Part shown: positions 9,331 to 19,217 of the stretch, in pieces
Layout of the letters: every line of letters begins with the position of its first letter
How positions within the stretch are numbered: position 1 is the stretch's first letter
Source of the DNA: Nitrosospira sp. Nsp2
GTDB taxonomy: Bacteria; Pseudomonadota; Gammaproteobacteria; Burkholderiales; Nitrosomonadaceae
Length of the DNA stretch: 64,000 nt
Direction of reading: 5' to 3'
Assembly (NCBI RefSeq): GCF_003050965.1
Contig: NZ_QAOU01000001.1
Coordinates: 310,001 to 374,000 of the forward strand
Position numbers and translations under genes: made by a program
The notes under the pieces: model-generated
What the model was told of the DNA's origin: nothing
Seen by the model: only the letters and a program-made list of their open reading frames with translations
Database searches by the model: none

Positions 9331-10143
9331 TTATGCGGGATGATGACTAAAGAGGCTTCCCGCCAGCCAGATGGAGCTGATGCCTAGCGTGATGAGTGCG
9401 ACCTGCTGAATGGTGGCGCCTATTTCCGGCCGCTTATGCAACCCCGGAATCAGATCGGACATCGCTACATAGATCATGCTGGCTGCGGCGAGCCCCAGCA
9501 GCGAGGGGATGAGGTGATTCATGTCCTGCAACATAAAATAAGCTGCCAGGCCGCCAATCAGCGTAGCCCCGCTGGACAACAGGTTGAAGAGAAGCGCCTG
9601 CCGGCGAGTATAGCCGGAATTGAGCAGAATTAGAAAATCGCCGGCTTCCTGGGGAATTTCATGGGCGATAATGGCAATGGCGGTGACAATCCCGAGCTGG
9701 ACATCCACCATGAACGCGGCCGCAATAAGGATACCATCAACGAAGTTGTGAAACGTATCGCCCAGCATGATCATCAGCCCGCTACGCCCGTGATCGTGCT
9801 GGCCGCCGGCTATTATTGCGGGGATCGTGGATGGACCTGGCAAGACATCATGAGCTTCACACTCCTCAACGTGGCAATGACGCCACAACACAAGCTTTTC
9901 GAGAATGAAAAACAACAGAATACCGAACAGAACCGTGCCCGTCATTTGCGCTGGACTTTTCGACAGCTCCAGCGCCTCCGGTAATGCGTTAAGAAACGCT
10001 GCTCCCAGGAGGGCTCCGATCGCGTACGAGATCAGCATCTGCACCCATGACGCTCGCGTATTTAGCGTGAGCGCTGCGGCAAATAGTACGCTGAGCGTGC
10101 CGCCAAACAGGCTGGTGACGATGATCCAGGCGAGAACGGACAT
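9331..10143 (-). CDS. ZIP family divalent metal transporter
   Basis: Inner-membrane metal transporter of 270 residues with about eight membrane helices. The metal site of the family is visible in TM4 (HNFVDGILIAAAF) and TM5 (HEIPQEAGDF). A short His-rich loop (HCHVEECEAHD and GGQHDHGRSG) joins the third and fourth helices, as in other ZIP proteins. Substrates are usually zinc or iron, and the sequence does not decide which. There is no metal-regulatory neighbour. Confidence 0.92.
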   Translation of the reverse strand: MSVLAWIIVTSLFGGTLSVLFAAALTLNTRASWVQMLISYAIGALLGAAFLNALPEALELSKSPAQMTGTVLFGILLFFILEKLVLWRHCHVEECEAHDVLPGPSTIPAIIAGGQHDHGRSGLMIMLGDTFHNFVDGILIAAAFMVDVQLGIVTAIAIIAHEIPQEAGDFLILLNSGYTRRQALLFNLLSSGATLIGGLAAYFMLQDMNHLIPSLLGLAAASMIYVAMSDLIPGLHKRPEIGATIQQVALITLGISSIWLAGSLFSHHPA

Positions 10144-10202
10144 GTAGGGCGTGTAGGGAAAAATGCGGGATTATACGCTCTTGCGGTGAATGACGAGCGT
10201 AA

Positions 10203-11036
10203 TCAACTCGTCGCGCGCAATACTAGAGGATGTGTTTCGGCCACACCTTCAAATGCTGGCGTTGTTTGTGGCGCTAACCAGATTAATCCCGCCATTCGCC
10301 CCGTACTGCCGTCGCGGCGATAAGAAAAGAATCTTGCCGGGTCGCTGAAAGTACAGATGCCTCCACCGTAAATTTCAGTCACGCCAGCCTTCAGCAATTG
10401 CTGCCGTGCAAGCAAAAAAAGATCCGCGAACCATTTGCCCTTGCATGAGCTGTGCGGAATGAAGGCAGCGTCGGATCGTTCGTCGCTGGTAACAAACGCC
10501 TGACGTACTTCTTCTCCAACCTCGAAGTGGTTGGGTCCGATTGCCGGCCCGAGCCACGCCATCAGGGTTGCGGGAGGGGTGCCGATTGCCGACACCATAT
10601 TGTCGATCGCTTTCCCGGCCAGTCCACGCCAGCCGGCATGGATCACGGCAACGATTGTCCCGGATCGGTCGCACAAGAGTATGGCAAGGCAGTCCGCGAC
10701 CAGTACCGCGCAAACATTCCCCGGACGACGACTGAAGGCGGCATCGCCGATTGGTGGAGCTGAGGGCGGAGCGCCGCAATCGTGCCCGTCCACGCGGACG
10801 ACGCCCGTACCGTGTACCTGCTTCAGCCAGCGGGGTTCGTTCGGCAGAAATCGCCCTAGCACGTCGCGGTTCTGTTTAACGGTCAGCGGATCGTCGCCGA
10901 CGTGGTCCCCCAGGTTGAAGCTGGCAAAAGGTGAGGGTGAGGGTGAGAGCGAACTGCCGGTACCGCCCTTACGGGTGGTAAATAGCGCCTTGACGTTGCT
11001 CGGTGCGGGCCAGTCGGGGACGATCCAGTCACTCAT
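10203..11036 (-). CDS. pgeF: Peptidoglycan editing factor PgeF (YfiH, laccase-domain)
   Basis: Multi-copper polyphenol oxidoreductase-family protein of 277 residues. It hydrolyses peptidoglycan precursors that wrongly carry L-serine in place of L-alanine. The metal/active-site residues are in KQVHGTGVV (His), ADCLAILLCD (Cys) and AVIHAGWRG (His). The start ATG overlaps the stop of rluD by 4 bp, so the two genes are translationally coupled, a pairing common in proteobacteria. Confidence 0.93.
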   Translation of the reverse strand: MSDWIVPDWPAPSNVKALFTTRKGGTGSSLSPSPSPFASFNLGDHVGDDPLTVKQNRDVLGRFLPNEPRWLKQVHGTGVVRVDGHDCGAPPSAPPIGDAAFSRRPGNVCAVLVADCLAILLCDRSGTIVAVIHAGWRGLAGKAIDNMVSAIGTPPATLMAWLGPAIGPNHFEVGEEVRQAFVTSDERSDAAFIPHSSCKGKWFADLFLLARQQLLKAGVTEIYGGGICTFSDPARFFSYRRDGSTGRMAGLIWLAPQTTPAFEGVAETHPLVLRATS

Positions 11037-12025
11037 ACTGATCCCGAAGTGACCGCAAAAACACTTTTATTGCTTTGATGGCCGAGCATCAGCAACAGAT
11101 TTTTCATATCGTCGGGTAACGGCGCCTCCCAGGCCATTCTAGTCCCGTGTTGAGGATGGGTTAATTCAAGCCTTTGCGCATGAAGCGCCTGCCTGGAAAA
11201 ACCAGCCAGCCGGGTGACGTTTTGAATGCTCCTGTCCGATTTGCCTTTATATACGGGGTCTCCTAATAACGGGTGTCCTATCGAATGCATGTGTACGCGA
11301 ATCTGGTGCGTGCGTCCGGTCTCCAGACGGCATCTGAGCAGCGTGCATCCGTCCAACTTTTCCAGTACCCGATAGAAGGTGCGTGCCGGTTTTCCGTTTG
11401 CAGTGACCGCCATTTTGGTTCGCTCAACCGGATGCCGCCCCACCGGCGCGTCAACGCATCCGTCCACGGAAATGGCGCCAAGAACGAGCGCCAGATAGTC
11501 ACGGTTGACGGTATGTTTCTGTAGCTGCCGCACCAGGTGGGTCTGGGCTTCAAGTGTTTTTGCGACCACCAGGAGCCCGCTGGTATCCTTGTCCAGACGG
11601 TGAACGATACCCGCGCGGGGAATGCCATTCAAATCAGCCGCGTGATGCAGCAGGGCGTTCAGCATGGTGCCCTGCCAGTTCCCGCTGCCGGGATGGACCA
11701 CCAGGCCAGCCGGTTTATTAACCACGATGAGCGAATCATCTTCGTAAACGATATCGAGTGAAATGGGTTCCGGGCCGTGGATGGCATCAATGGCATCCAC
11801 GGCATCGACAGCGGGCCTGACCTCAACCTTTTCCCCGCTCCATACCTTTTGCTTGGGGCTGGCCTCTGCTCCGTCAACGCTAATCCGTTTTTCCCGTATC
11901 CACGTCTGCAAGCGACTGCGTGACCAATCCGGCAGCAGTCGAGCCAGAGCCTGGTCCAGGCGGGCGCCCGCGCAATCGGCGGGAATCGTGACTTCGACGA
12001 TAGTTTCAAGGGGTTCAGACACCAT
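11033..12025 (-). CDS. rluD: 23S rRNA pseudouridine synthase RluD
   Basis: Makes pseudouridines in helix 69 of 23S rRNA. The 330-residue protein has an N-terminal S4 RNA-binding domain (ARLDQALARLLPDWSRSRLQ) and the catalytic motif HRLDKDTSGLLVVAKT, whose aspartate is the nucleophile. GRTHQIRVHM follows near the C-terminus. It is divergent from bamD with 55 bp between the starts and is the first gene of the rluD-pgeF pair. Confidence 0.95.
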   Translation of the reverse strand: MVSEPLETIVEVTIPADCAGARLDQALARLLPDWSRSRLQTWIREKRISVDGAEASPKQKVWSGEKVEVRPAVDAVDAIDAIHGPEPISLDIVYEDDSLIVVNKPAGLVVHPGSGNWQGTMLNALLHHAADLNGIPRAGIVHRLDKDTSGLLVVAKTLEAQTHLVRQLQKHTVNRDYLALVLGAISVDGCVDAPVGRHPVERTKMAVTANGKPARTFYRVLEKLDGCTLLRCRLETGRTHQIRVHMHSIGHPLLGDPVYKGKSDRSIQNVTRLAGFSRQALHAQRLELTHPQHGTRMAWEAPLPDDMKNLLLMLGHQSNKSVFAVTSGSV

Positions 12026-12080
12026 GGAGCCTTGCGGTATAATGAGAATATCTTATCTTGTCTTCAACGACGAACTCGTT

Positions 12081-12881
12081 ATGCGACGTAGTTTAACTTT
12101 ATTTCTGATATTGCTTCTGTCAGCCTGCGGTTTGCTGCCCAAGACCGTGCAGGACTCGAAGAACTGGTCCGCGAGCAAATATTATTCCGAGGCCAAAACG
12201 GAATTGAACGAAGGCAACTATTCCGGCGCGGTCAAGCTGTTCGAGCAGCTGGAGGCGCGTTATCCTTACGGGCGCTATGCGCAGCAGGCGCAACTCGAGA
12301 TTGCCTATGCCTATTATAAGGATAACGAGCAAGCTTCGGCTATTGCCGCGGCGGACCGTTTTATCAAGCTGCACCCCAACCATTCGAACGTGGATTACGC
12401 TTATTACCTTAAGGGGCTTGCCAATTTCAATGACGATCTGGGGCTGATGGGGATCGTGACCGAAAAAATCCTTAATCAGGATATGAGCGAGCGCGATCCG
12501 AAAGCGTCGCGGGAGTCATTCGAAAATTTCAAGGAACTGGTTACACGTTTCCCCAAGAGCAAATACACCCCCGATGCGGTGCAACGAATGAAGCACCTGG
12601 TCAACGTCGTCGCGCTGAATGAAGTACAGGTTGCGCGCTATTACATGAAACGAGGGGGTTATATTGCGGCCGCCAATCGTGCTCAGTATGCACTGAAGGA
12701 ATACCCCCAGACGCCGGCAACGGAGGAGGCGCTATTCATCATGGTAAAAGCATATGATGCACTGGGAATGACAGACTTGCGCGACGATGCGGCTCGCGTG
12801 ATGCAAAGGAATTTCCCTCAGAGCCGGTTTTTGGCTGACTCGACGGGTGTGGATGCCGAACCGTGGTGGAAATTCTGGTAG
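12081..12881 (+). CDS. bamD: Outer membrane protein assembly factor BamD
   Basis: Essential lipoprotein of the BAM complex that folds outer-membrane beta-barrels. The start at 12081 gives a 266-residue precursor with a lipobox (LLLSAC, Cys16). Starting further upstream would bury the signal peptide. TPR-like repeats fill the body (SEAKTELNEGNYSGAVKLFEQLEARYPYG, then AYAYYKDNEQASAIAAADRF). The rluD-bamD divergent arrangement is frequent in proteobacteria. Confidence 0.95.
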   Translation: MRRSLTLFLILLLSACGLLPKTVQDSKNWSASKYYSEAKTELNEGNYSGAVKLFEQLEARYPYGRYAQQAQLEIAYAYYKDNEQASAIAAADRFIKLHPNHSNVDYAYYLKGLANFNDDLGLMGIVTEKILNQDMSERDPKASRESFENFKELVTRFPKSKYTPDAVQRMKHLVNVVALNEVQVARYYMKRGGYIAAANRAQYALKEYPQTPATEEALFIMVKAYDALGMTDLRDDAARVMQRNFPQSRFLADSTGVDAEPWWKFW

Positions 12882-12924
12882 TTCGGGAAGGGTCTTGTTC
12901 TTCCTGGCGCCTTCTGCTGCCCCG

Positions 12925-13413
12925 CTAACCCGGCGCGCCCTGAGGAATTTCTGCGAGCGGTTCATCAACCGTGGTCTCGTCCGGTAACCGGATTGCCATG
13001 ACATCGCATCCGGCGTAATGGAGAACGCTATTCGCGGTCGATCCCAACAGTAAGGCGAGCCCATGCCGGCCATGGGAGCCGACAATAATGAGATCGATGT
13101 TCTCCTCCTCCGCAAGCCGGACAATTTCCTGTCCGGGCACACCCCATACCATCCACCGGCAGGCGGGACTCACACCCAACTCGTCACCAACATGCTTAAA
13201 CTTTAATTTTTCCGCTTCCAGGAGTTCATCGTCTGAATTTTCCTCCAGAGGAATTTCCGTTCCGTAAGCCATGTCTGGCATCGGGATATTGTCAAGAACA
13301 TGAATAATGCTTAATTTCGCGCGGAACGTTTCCGCCAGTTGTCTTGTTTTTTTAACAATGTAATTCCCCGGTTCCGAAAAATCCAGTGCAAGTAATATGT
13401 GCTGATAATTCAT
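12925..13413 (-). CDS. Universal stress protein (UspA family)
   Basis: Cytoplasmic stress protein of 162 residues with the Usp fold. It begins with an LLALDFSEPG strand and ends with the nucleotide-binding pattern GSHGRHGLALLLGSTANSVLHYAGCDV, which fits the ATP-binding G-2x-G-9x-G-S type. The start overlaps the stop of the upstream TesA-like gene by 4 bp, so the two are co-translated. Confidence 0.92.
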   Translation of the reverse strand: MNYQHILLALDFSEPGNYIVKKTRQLAETFRAKLSIIHVLDNIPMPDMAYGTEIPLEENSDDELLEAEKLKFKHVGDELGVSPACRWMVWGVPGQEIVRLAEEENIDLIIVGSHGRHGLALLLGSTANSVLHYAGCDVMAIRLPDETTVDEPLAEIPQGAPG

Positions 13414-14138
13414 GGTTTTTGCCTTCCCAGATCGTGAAGTTCGAACTTGTCGCGGCTATATCCGGACTTTGCCGCTACAGGCTGGGCCGGCGCCTTGTTT
13501 GAAGAGCCTGCAAGCATTACTCTCAGCACTTTCCACACATTTTCCACGATCTTTGCTTGCGCCTGGGCGTTGGGATGTATCCCGTCCGCCTGAAAAAATT
13601 CACGCTTGTCGCCAAAGCCATCGAGAAGAAACGGTACCAGCTTGATGCCATGTCGTTTCGCTAGCTGCGGATACATATCCTGAAACTTTTGCGTGTATGT
13701 TATGCCATAATTGGGTGGCAATTGCATCCCCGCCAACAGCACGGTGGCATTGTTTCGCTGGCAGGCCTCTATGATGGCTTCGAGATCGTTACGGATAGCC
13801 TCGATTGAGGCGCCTCTCAATCCATCATTACCGCCGAGTTCGACAATGACGATATCCGGACGATAGGTTTTAAGCGCCTGCTCGATGCGTTTGCGCCCGC
13901 CGTGTGCCGTTTCGCCACTGACGCTATTATTGATCAGATATGCCTGTGATTGCGTTTGCAGCCGCCTCTTCAGCAGGCTAACCCATCCGGCATCCTGCGG
14001 CAGGCCGTAGCCAGCGGACAAGCTGTCGCCGAATACCATAATCGTAGTGGTTGCTATCCCCGGCGCAGCGGTAGCGTGCGAGTTGACAGCGCCTAAACAT
14101 GACACAAAAGAGAGAAGGATTATCAGGAATTTTTTCAT
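13410..14138 (-). CDS. tesA: GDSL-type esterase / lysophospholipase (TesA-like)
   Basis: Secreted SGNH hydrolase of 242 residues with a signal peptide (about residues 1-24). The catalytic serine is in FGDSLSAGYGLP (block I), the oxyanion-hole glycine and asparagine are in ELGGNDGLRG, and the Asp/His pair is in ADGIHPNA. The family acts as thioesterase, arylesterase and lysophospholipase in the periplasm. The C-terminus has about 30 extra basic residues. The gene is divergent from a YbbA-like ATPase gene, as in Escherichia coli, and the two start codons overlap by 2 bp. Confidence 0.92.
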   Translation of the reverse strand: MKKFLIILLSFVSCLGAVNSHATAAPGIATTTIMVFGDSLSAGYGLPQDAGWVSLLKRRLQTQSQAYLINNSVSGETAHGGRKRIEQALKTYRPDIVIVELGGNDGLRGASIEAIRNDLEAIIEACQRNNATVLLAGMQLPPNYGITYTQKFQDMYPQLAKRHGIKLVPFLLDGFGDKREFFQADGIHPNAQAQAKIVENVWKVLRVMLAGSSNKAPAQPVAAKSGYSRDKFELHDLGRQKP

Positions 14139-14823
14139 GTCAGATCACGTTGAGATACGGCCTATTGTGCAGGCAATCGGACTCACCAAGCAAGTGAGCA
14201 CGGGCGATGAACAGCTTACAATTCTGGACAATGTCAATCTGGAAATAAACGCGGGCGACTCCGTTGCTGTGGTGGGAGCGTCCGGTTCGGGCAAGTCAAC
14301 GCTGCTAGGGCTTCTGGCAGGTTTAGATACTCCGTCGGCAGGCAAGGTTCATCTCGCCGGAGAAGATATTTTCCTGCTGGATGAAGACGCGCGCGCCGCG
14401 TTGCGCGGACGGATGCTGGGGTTCGTATTCCAGTCATTTCAGCTGCTACCGGCCTTGACTGCGATTGAGAACGTCATGCTGCCGCTGGAGCTCATCGGCG
14501 CCGGCAATGCCTACGGCGCTGCGTTGGAATTGCTTGAGCGGGTTGGGCTTGGCATGCGTCTTAAGCATTATCCCCGGCAACTCTCCGGCGGGGAGCAACA
14601 GCGTGTCGCCATTGCGCGAGCGTTTGTCACTCAACCGCAATTACTGCTGGCTGATGAACCTACTGGCAATCTGGATTCCGCCACCGGTGCGCAGATCATA
14701 GAACTCATGTTCGAACTGAACCGAGAACGCGGTACTACCCTGGTTCTGGTGACTCATGACGAAGCCATTTCAAGCCGTTGTGCATGGCGGATACGGTTGG
14801 CGGGCGGACAAGTTGTCCGATAA
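14137..14823 (+). CDS. ybbA: YbbA-like ABC transporter ATP-binding protein
   Basis: A 228-residue ABC ATPase of the LolD/MacB/YbbA type: Walker A GASGSGKST, signature LSGGEQQRVAIARA, Walker B LLLADEPTGNLD, H-loop VLVTHD. The ATG at 14137 was chosen because the family begins just before this point; an upstream in-frame start would lie inside the divergent tesA gene. In Escherichia coli ybbA is next to tesA and followed by the large permease gene ybbP. Here no permease follows: the next gene, 31 bp on, is an RND adaptor. The ATPase must therefore use a partner encoded elsewhere, or be a leftover of the locus. Confidence 0.9.
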   Translation: MSDHVEIRPIVQAIGLTKQVSTGDEQLTILDNVNLEINAGDSVAVVGASGSGKSTLLGLLAGLDTPSAGKVHLAGEDIFLLDEDARAALRGRMLGFVFQSFQLLPALTAIENVMLPLELIGAGNAYGAALELLERVGLGMRLKHYPRQLSGGEQQRVAIARAFVTQPQLLLADEPTGNLDSATGAQIIELMFELNRERGTTLVLVTHDEAISSRCAWRIRLAGGQVVR

Positions 14824-14854
14824 AGGAATTGTAAACATTGGGTAAGACCGGTCA

Positions 14855-16036
14855 ATGGAATCTATTTCTCGAACAAAATCGGGGGCGCCGATGCGGCTCC
14901 GTGTACGCTTCACCATGGCTGGCGTTCTGCTTGCCGCCGTGATCGGGGGCACCTGGGTCTGGCATAATCATAGCGCCGCCACCGATGCTGGAAAAAAAAT
15001 CCCTGAGGCGATACAGGTTGTGACCGCTCTGGTGGGCCGCAGCAGTGTGCCAGTCACGCTTACGGCCAACGGAACGGTATCGGCGCAACAGACGGTTGCG
15101 GTGCGGCCGCAGCTAAGCGCGATGATTCGAAGCGTACATATCAGGGAAGGGCAATTCGTTCAGAGTGGGGAGAGGTTGTTTACGCTTGATGCCCGTACTG
15201 AGGATGCCAATCTCAGCCGCACCGAGGGGCTGTTGGCCAAGTCTCGCGCCGAGCTGAGGAATGCCGAGCGCAACCTGGAACGGCAGCGTGAATTATTTGA
15301 GCAGCATTTTATTTCGCAGGCCGCGTTGGATGTTGCCGAGAATCAGGTAGATTCGCTGCGCGCCCAACTTGCGGTTGATCAGGCTACGATGCAGGCGAAC
15401 CGTATCGCCCGCGGCTTCAGTGAAATCAAAGCGCCTATCGCGGGGCGTACGGGCGCCATCGTAGTGCACCAAGGCAGCCTGGTGCAGCCGAATGATTCCC
15501 TGGTAAACATTACCCAGATCGATCCCATCAACGTCAGCTTTACGTTGCCGGAACGTGAGCTTGTGCCTCTTCAGCAGGCATTGGCCAAGGGCGATGTCCC
15601 CGTCGAGGTGGAACTGGATGCGGGGCAAAAACAAACACAAACCCGGAAGGGGAAGCTGACATTTATCGATAACGTGGTCGATACGGCAAGCGGCACCATT
15701 CTTCTCAAGGCAGAGTTTCCCAACTCGGATAGTCATCTCTGGCCGGGCATGTTTGTCACCGTGAGGCTCGTGCCGCGGACGGTGGAGAACGCGCTCACCG
15801 TTCCGGTGCAGGCGGTGCAAACTGGTCCGGAAAGGAAATTTCTTTATGTGGTCGGTGACAATAGCCATGTGCGTTCTCTTCCAGTCAACGTGCTCCTGAT
15901 ACAGGAAGGGCTTGCGGTTATAAGCGGCGAGGGCATTATGCAAGGCATGCGTGTCGTCGCGGAAGGCGCGCAGAATCTGAGGCCTGGCAGTGTCGTAACA
16001 GAGTCCAGGCCGAGTCTGGCACCAACGGCTGGATGA
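14855..16036 (+). CDS. RND efflux periplasmic adaptor (MdtA/AcrA type)
   Basis: Membrane fusion protein of a tripartite efflux system, 393 residues. A single N-terminal membrane anchor lies at about residues 20-37. It is followed by the split lipoyl domain (VRPQLSAMIRSVHIREGQFVQSG and IKAPIAGRTGAIVVHQGSLVQP), a coiled-coil hairpin between them, and beta-barrel and membrane-proximal domains. An alternative start at the ATG at 14891 would shorten the cytoplasmic leader. It precedes the pump gene by 73 bp. No outer-membrane channel gene is adjacent, so a TolC-like protein from elsewhere is needed. Confidence 0.93.
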   Translation: MESISRTKSGAPMRLRVRFTMAGVLLAAVIGGTWVWHNHSAATDAGKKIPEAIQVVTALVGRSSVPVTLTANGTVSAQQTVAVRPQLSAMIRSVHIREGQFVQSGERLFTLDARTEDANLSRTEGLLAKSRAELRNAERNLERQRELFEQHFISQAALDVAENQVDSLRAQLAVDQATMQANRIARGFSEIKAPIAGRTGAIVVHQGSLVQPNDSLVNITQIDPINVSFTLPERELVPLQQALAKGDVPVEVELDAGQKQTQTRKGKLTFIDNVVDTASGTILLKAEFPNSDSHLWPGMFVTVRLVPRTVENALTVPVQAVQTGPERKFLYVVGDNSHVRSLPVNVLLIQEGLAVISGEGIMQGMRVVAEGAQNLRPGSVVTESRPSLAPTAG

Positions 16037-16109
16037 CCGCTTCCGTGTTCCGGCATCTCCAGCATGCCCAGCATACCCACAATATCGAGCATTTCCACCG
16101 GCACGTGCA

Positions 16110-19100
16110 ATGAACATTTCCGAATTGTGTATCCGGCGGCCAGTGATGACGTTTCTGTTATCCGCGTCGGCAGTCGTGGCCGGTGTCATCGCCTACAATG
16201 ATTTACCCATCGCCGCGCTTCCGAGCTATGACGCGCCCACCATTTCCGTCACCGCCGTGTTGCCGGGTGCGAGCGCGGAAACCATGGCCTCGTCTGTAGC
16301 GACACAACTCGAGCGGCAGTTTTCCGCTATTTCCGGATTGTCCGTAATCAGTTCGACGAGTACGCTCGGCAATACATCGGTCACACTGGAATTCGACCAG
16401 GACCGGGATATAGATAGCGCGTCCATAGACGTGCAAGCGGCGCTACTGCGTGCCCAGCGTGCGCTGCCGGTGGAGATGACTACACCCCCTTCCTACCGCA
16501 AGATCAACCCCGCTGATGCGCCCATCATCTTTCTTGCCTTGACCTCGCCTTCCATGTCGCTGTCGGACTTGAACAGTTATGCCGAGGATCTCATTTCGCC
16601 CACTCTGTCGACGCTGCCCGGCGTTGCCCAGGTACAGATCAACGGACAGAAAAAGTATGCCGTGCGCGTTCTGGCAAAACCTGAGGCCCTGGCAGTCCGT
16701 AATCTGACGCTAGATGATATCGCCAGCTCGCTGCGCACCGCGAACGCCAATACGCCAATCGGCACGCTAGAAGGACCACGGCAGACGCTGACCATCCAGG
16801 CCAATCGCCAGCTCAATAATGCGGCTGCGTTCGCGGACCTGATAATTGCCACGTCTGACAGCGGGAATCCGGTCAGACTGTCGGACGTGGCGCAGGTCGA
16901 GGACAGTGTGGAGTCTATCAAGACTGCAAGCTGGGTGAATGGCGAACGGGCAATCACACTTTCCGTGCAGCGCCAGCCCGGGGCCAATACCGTCGCCACG
17001 GTTGATGCGATCAAGGCAGTCATGCCGGTCCTGATCGAGCAGATGCCTTCATCTGTACAGCTCAAGTTGACTAGCGACCGTTCAATCTCGATCCGTGAGG
17101 CTATTCATGATGTCCAGGTAACGCTCGCGATAACCATTGTGCTGGTCTTGCTGGTGATTTTTCTGTTTCTGCGCAAAGCTTCCGCTACATTGATTCCCGC
17201 GCTGTCGCTCCCGATCTCGTTGCTTGGGACCGTGGCGCTGATGCGCGTCCTCGGCTACAGCCTCGACAACATTTCCTTGCTGGCGATCACCCTCGCAGTC
17301 GGGTTAGTGGTCGATGACGCGATCGTCATGCTTGAGAATATCGTGCGGCATATCGATGAAGGGCTTCCCCCTTTACAGGCTGCTCTGCAAGGATCACGAG
17401 AGGTCAGTTTTACGATTATTTCGATTTCCCTGTCTCTGGTCGCGGTCTTTATCCCGATTTTTTTCATGCCCGGTGTAATTGGACTGCTCTTTCATGAATT
17501 TGCTGCTGTGGTAGGCATCGCGGTTCTGATGTCGGCGGTGGTATCGCTAACATTGGTACCGGTAATGACGAGTCGTTACCTCCGGCCAAAGGAAACGGGA
17601 CAGGAAACGGAGCGGCTCAGCCTGAAATGGACAGCATGGTTCGAGCACGGGTTTGCCGGGGTCCTGGCAGGCTACGAACGCATGCTGGACTGGGCGTTGC
17701 GCCGTAAGCGGACGGTAATGGGAATTGCGGCTGGAACCTTCGTTGCGACAGCAGTGCTGTTCGTGCTCTTGCCCAAAGGTTTTTTTCCAAACGAGGACAT
17801 CGGTCAAGCATTGATAACAGTAGAAGCCGTGGAGGACATTTCCTTTCCGGCGATGGCGGAGCTGTTGCAGCGCACGGGCGACGTGATCAGGTCCAATCCC
17901 GCAGTCGACACCCTGATTGTCAACGCCACTGAAAGCAACAGCGCCCGGCTGTTCATGACTCTCAAGCCGCGTGCCGAGCGTCCCCCTCTCGATAAAATAA
18001 TGGAGGACCTGCGTCGGGACGTGCGCAAAGTCCCCGGGGTAAATGTTTTCATTAATCCCATCCAGAATCTCAGGCTCGGGGGCCGCACCAGCAAGAGCCG
18101 ATATCAATACGTCATGCGGAGTGTACGGGCTGAAGAGCTGCGCGGGGCTGCCGACGCGCTGATGTCGCGCATGCGGGAAGATGCCGTCTTTCGTGATGTG
18201 ACAAGCGACTCCCAGTTGAAAGGTCTGCAGGCGCGTTTAAATATCAATCGGGACAAAGTCAATCTTTTGGGGGTGCAAATGGCTGACATCCGTTCCGCGC
18301 TCTATAGTGCATTTGGCGAACGTCAGGTTTCTACCATCTATACTTCGAGTGACAGCTACCAGGTTATCCTTCAGGTGACGCCGGCAGATCGCACAGACGA
18401 GCGCGCGTTTGACAAGATATATTTGCGTGCGAAGAACGGCGTACTGGTGCCATTGTCAAGCGTGGCATCGGTTGAACGCGAAGTGGGACCGATCGCGATC
18501 AATCACGCCGGACAGTTAGAGGCGCTGACCATCTCTTTCAATCTCGCCCCCGGGGCAGCTTTAGGTGAGGCTTCGACACGAATCGAGCAGTTCAAGCGCG
18601 AGCTGAACTTGCCTCCGAGCATACTGACAAGCTATGCCGGGGACGCCGCGGCGTTTCAGTCATCACAGGCGAGCCAGCTGGTACTCATTGTCGCGGCGCT
18701 GCTGGTTATATACATATTGCTTGGCGTGCTGTATGAGAGCTATATACATCCGCTGACCATTCTCTCGGGGCTGCCATCTGCCGCCGCTGGAGCGTTGGCA
18801 GTGTTGTGGTTGTTCAATATGGAGCTGTCAATAATCGCGATGATCGGTATCCTGATGTTAATCGGTATTGTCAAGAAGAATGCGATCATGATGATCGATT
18901 TCGCGTTGGATGCGGAACGCAATCATGCCTTGCCGCCGCACGAGGCAATCAGGACCGCCTGTCTGCTGCGGTTCCGGCCAATCATGATGACTACGCTTGC
19001 GGCACTGATGGGTGCGCTTCCTATCGCGCTCGGCCTGGGAGCGGGTGCGGAGTTGCGCCAGCCGCTGGGTCTTGCCGTGGTAGGGGGCTTATTATTCTCC

Positions 19101-19217
19101 CAAGTTATCACCCTGTTTATTACGCCGGTGATCTATCTGTATCTGAACCGGTTTTCTGGTACCGGTCCCCTCAAGTTGGACGAAGACAGGGAATTGGAAA
19201 GTGTGGGAACCCGCTAA
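16110..19217 (+). CDS. RND multidrug efflux permease (AcrB/MdtBC family)
   Basis: Inner-membrane proton-driven pump of 1,035 residues, full length for the HAE1 family. The N-terminus (ISELCIRRPVMTFLLS) is typical. The TM4 proton-relay aspartates are in LAVGLVVDDAIVMLENIVRH, and the second transmembrane block has GILMLIGIVKKNAIMMIDFA. Two large periplasmic loops are present. Overall resemblance is closer to MdtB/MdtC than to AcrB. It forms a two-gene operon with the adaptor. The substrate range cannot be inferred. Confidence 0.95.
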   Translation: MNISELCIRRPVMTFLLSASAVVAGVIAYNDLPIAALPSYDAPTISVTAVLPGASAETMASSVATQLERQFSAISGLSVISSTSTLGNTSVTLEFDQDRDIDSASIDVQAALLRAQRALPVEMTTPPSYRKINPADAPIIFLALTSPSMSLSDLNSYAEDLISPTLSTLPGVAQVQINGQKKYAVRVLAKPEALAVRNLTLDDIASSLRTANANTPIGTLEGPRQTLTIQANRQLNNAAAFADLIIATSDSGNPVRLSDVAQVEDSVESIKTASWVNGERAITLSVQRQPGANTVATVDAIKAVMPVLIEQMPSSVQLKLTSDRSISIREAIHDVQVTLAITIVLVLLVIFLFLRKASATLIPALSLPISLLGTVALMRVLGYSLDNISLLAITLAVGLVVDDAIVMLENIVRHIDEGLPPLQAALQGSREVSFTIISISLSLVAVFIPIFFMPGVIGLLFHEFAAVVGIAVLMSAVVSLTLVPVMTSRYLRPKETGQETERLSLKWTAWFEHGFAGVLAGYERMLDWALRRKRTVMGIAAGTFVATAVLFVLLPKGFFPNEDIGQALITVEAVEDISFPAMAELLQRTGDVIRSNPAVDTLIVNATESNSARLFMTLKPRAERPPLDKIMEDLRRDVRKVPGVNVFINPIQNLRLGGRTSKSRYQYVMRSVRAEELRGAADALMSRMREDAVFRDVTSDSQLKGLQARLNINRDKVNLLGVQMADIRSALYSAFGERQVSTIYTSSDSYQVILQVTPADRTDERAFDKIYLRAKNGVLVPLSSVASVEREVGPIAINHAGQLEALTISFNLAPGAALGEASTRIEQFKRELNLPPSILTSYAGDAAAFQSSQASQLVLIVAALLVIYILLGVLYESYIHPLTILSGLPSAAAGALAVLWLFNMELSIIAMIGILMLIGIVKKNAIMMIDFALDAERNHALPPHEAIRTACLLRFRPIMMTTLAALMGALPIALGLGAGAELRQPLGLAVVGGLLFSQVITLFITPVIYLYLNRFSGTGPLKLDEDRELESVGTR

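Noticed and set aside
15293..16189. A 298-codon minus-strand frame
   Set aside because: It is antisense to the RND adaptor gene, which is well supported by motifs; the frame is a shadow of its codon bias.
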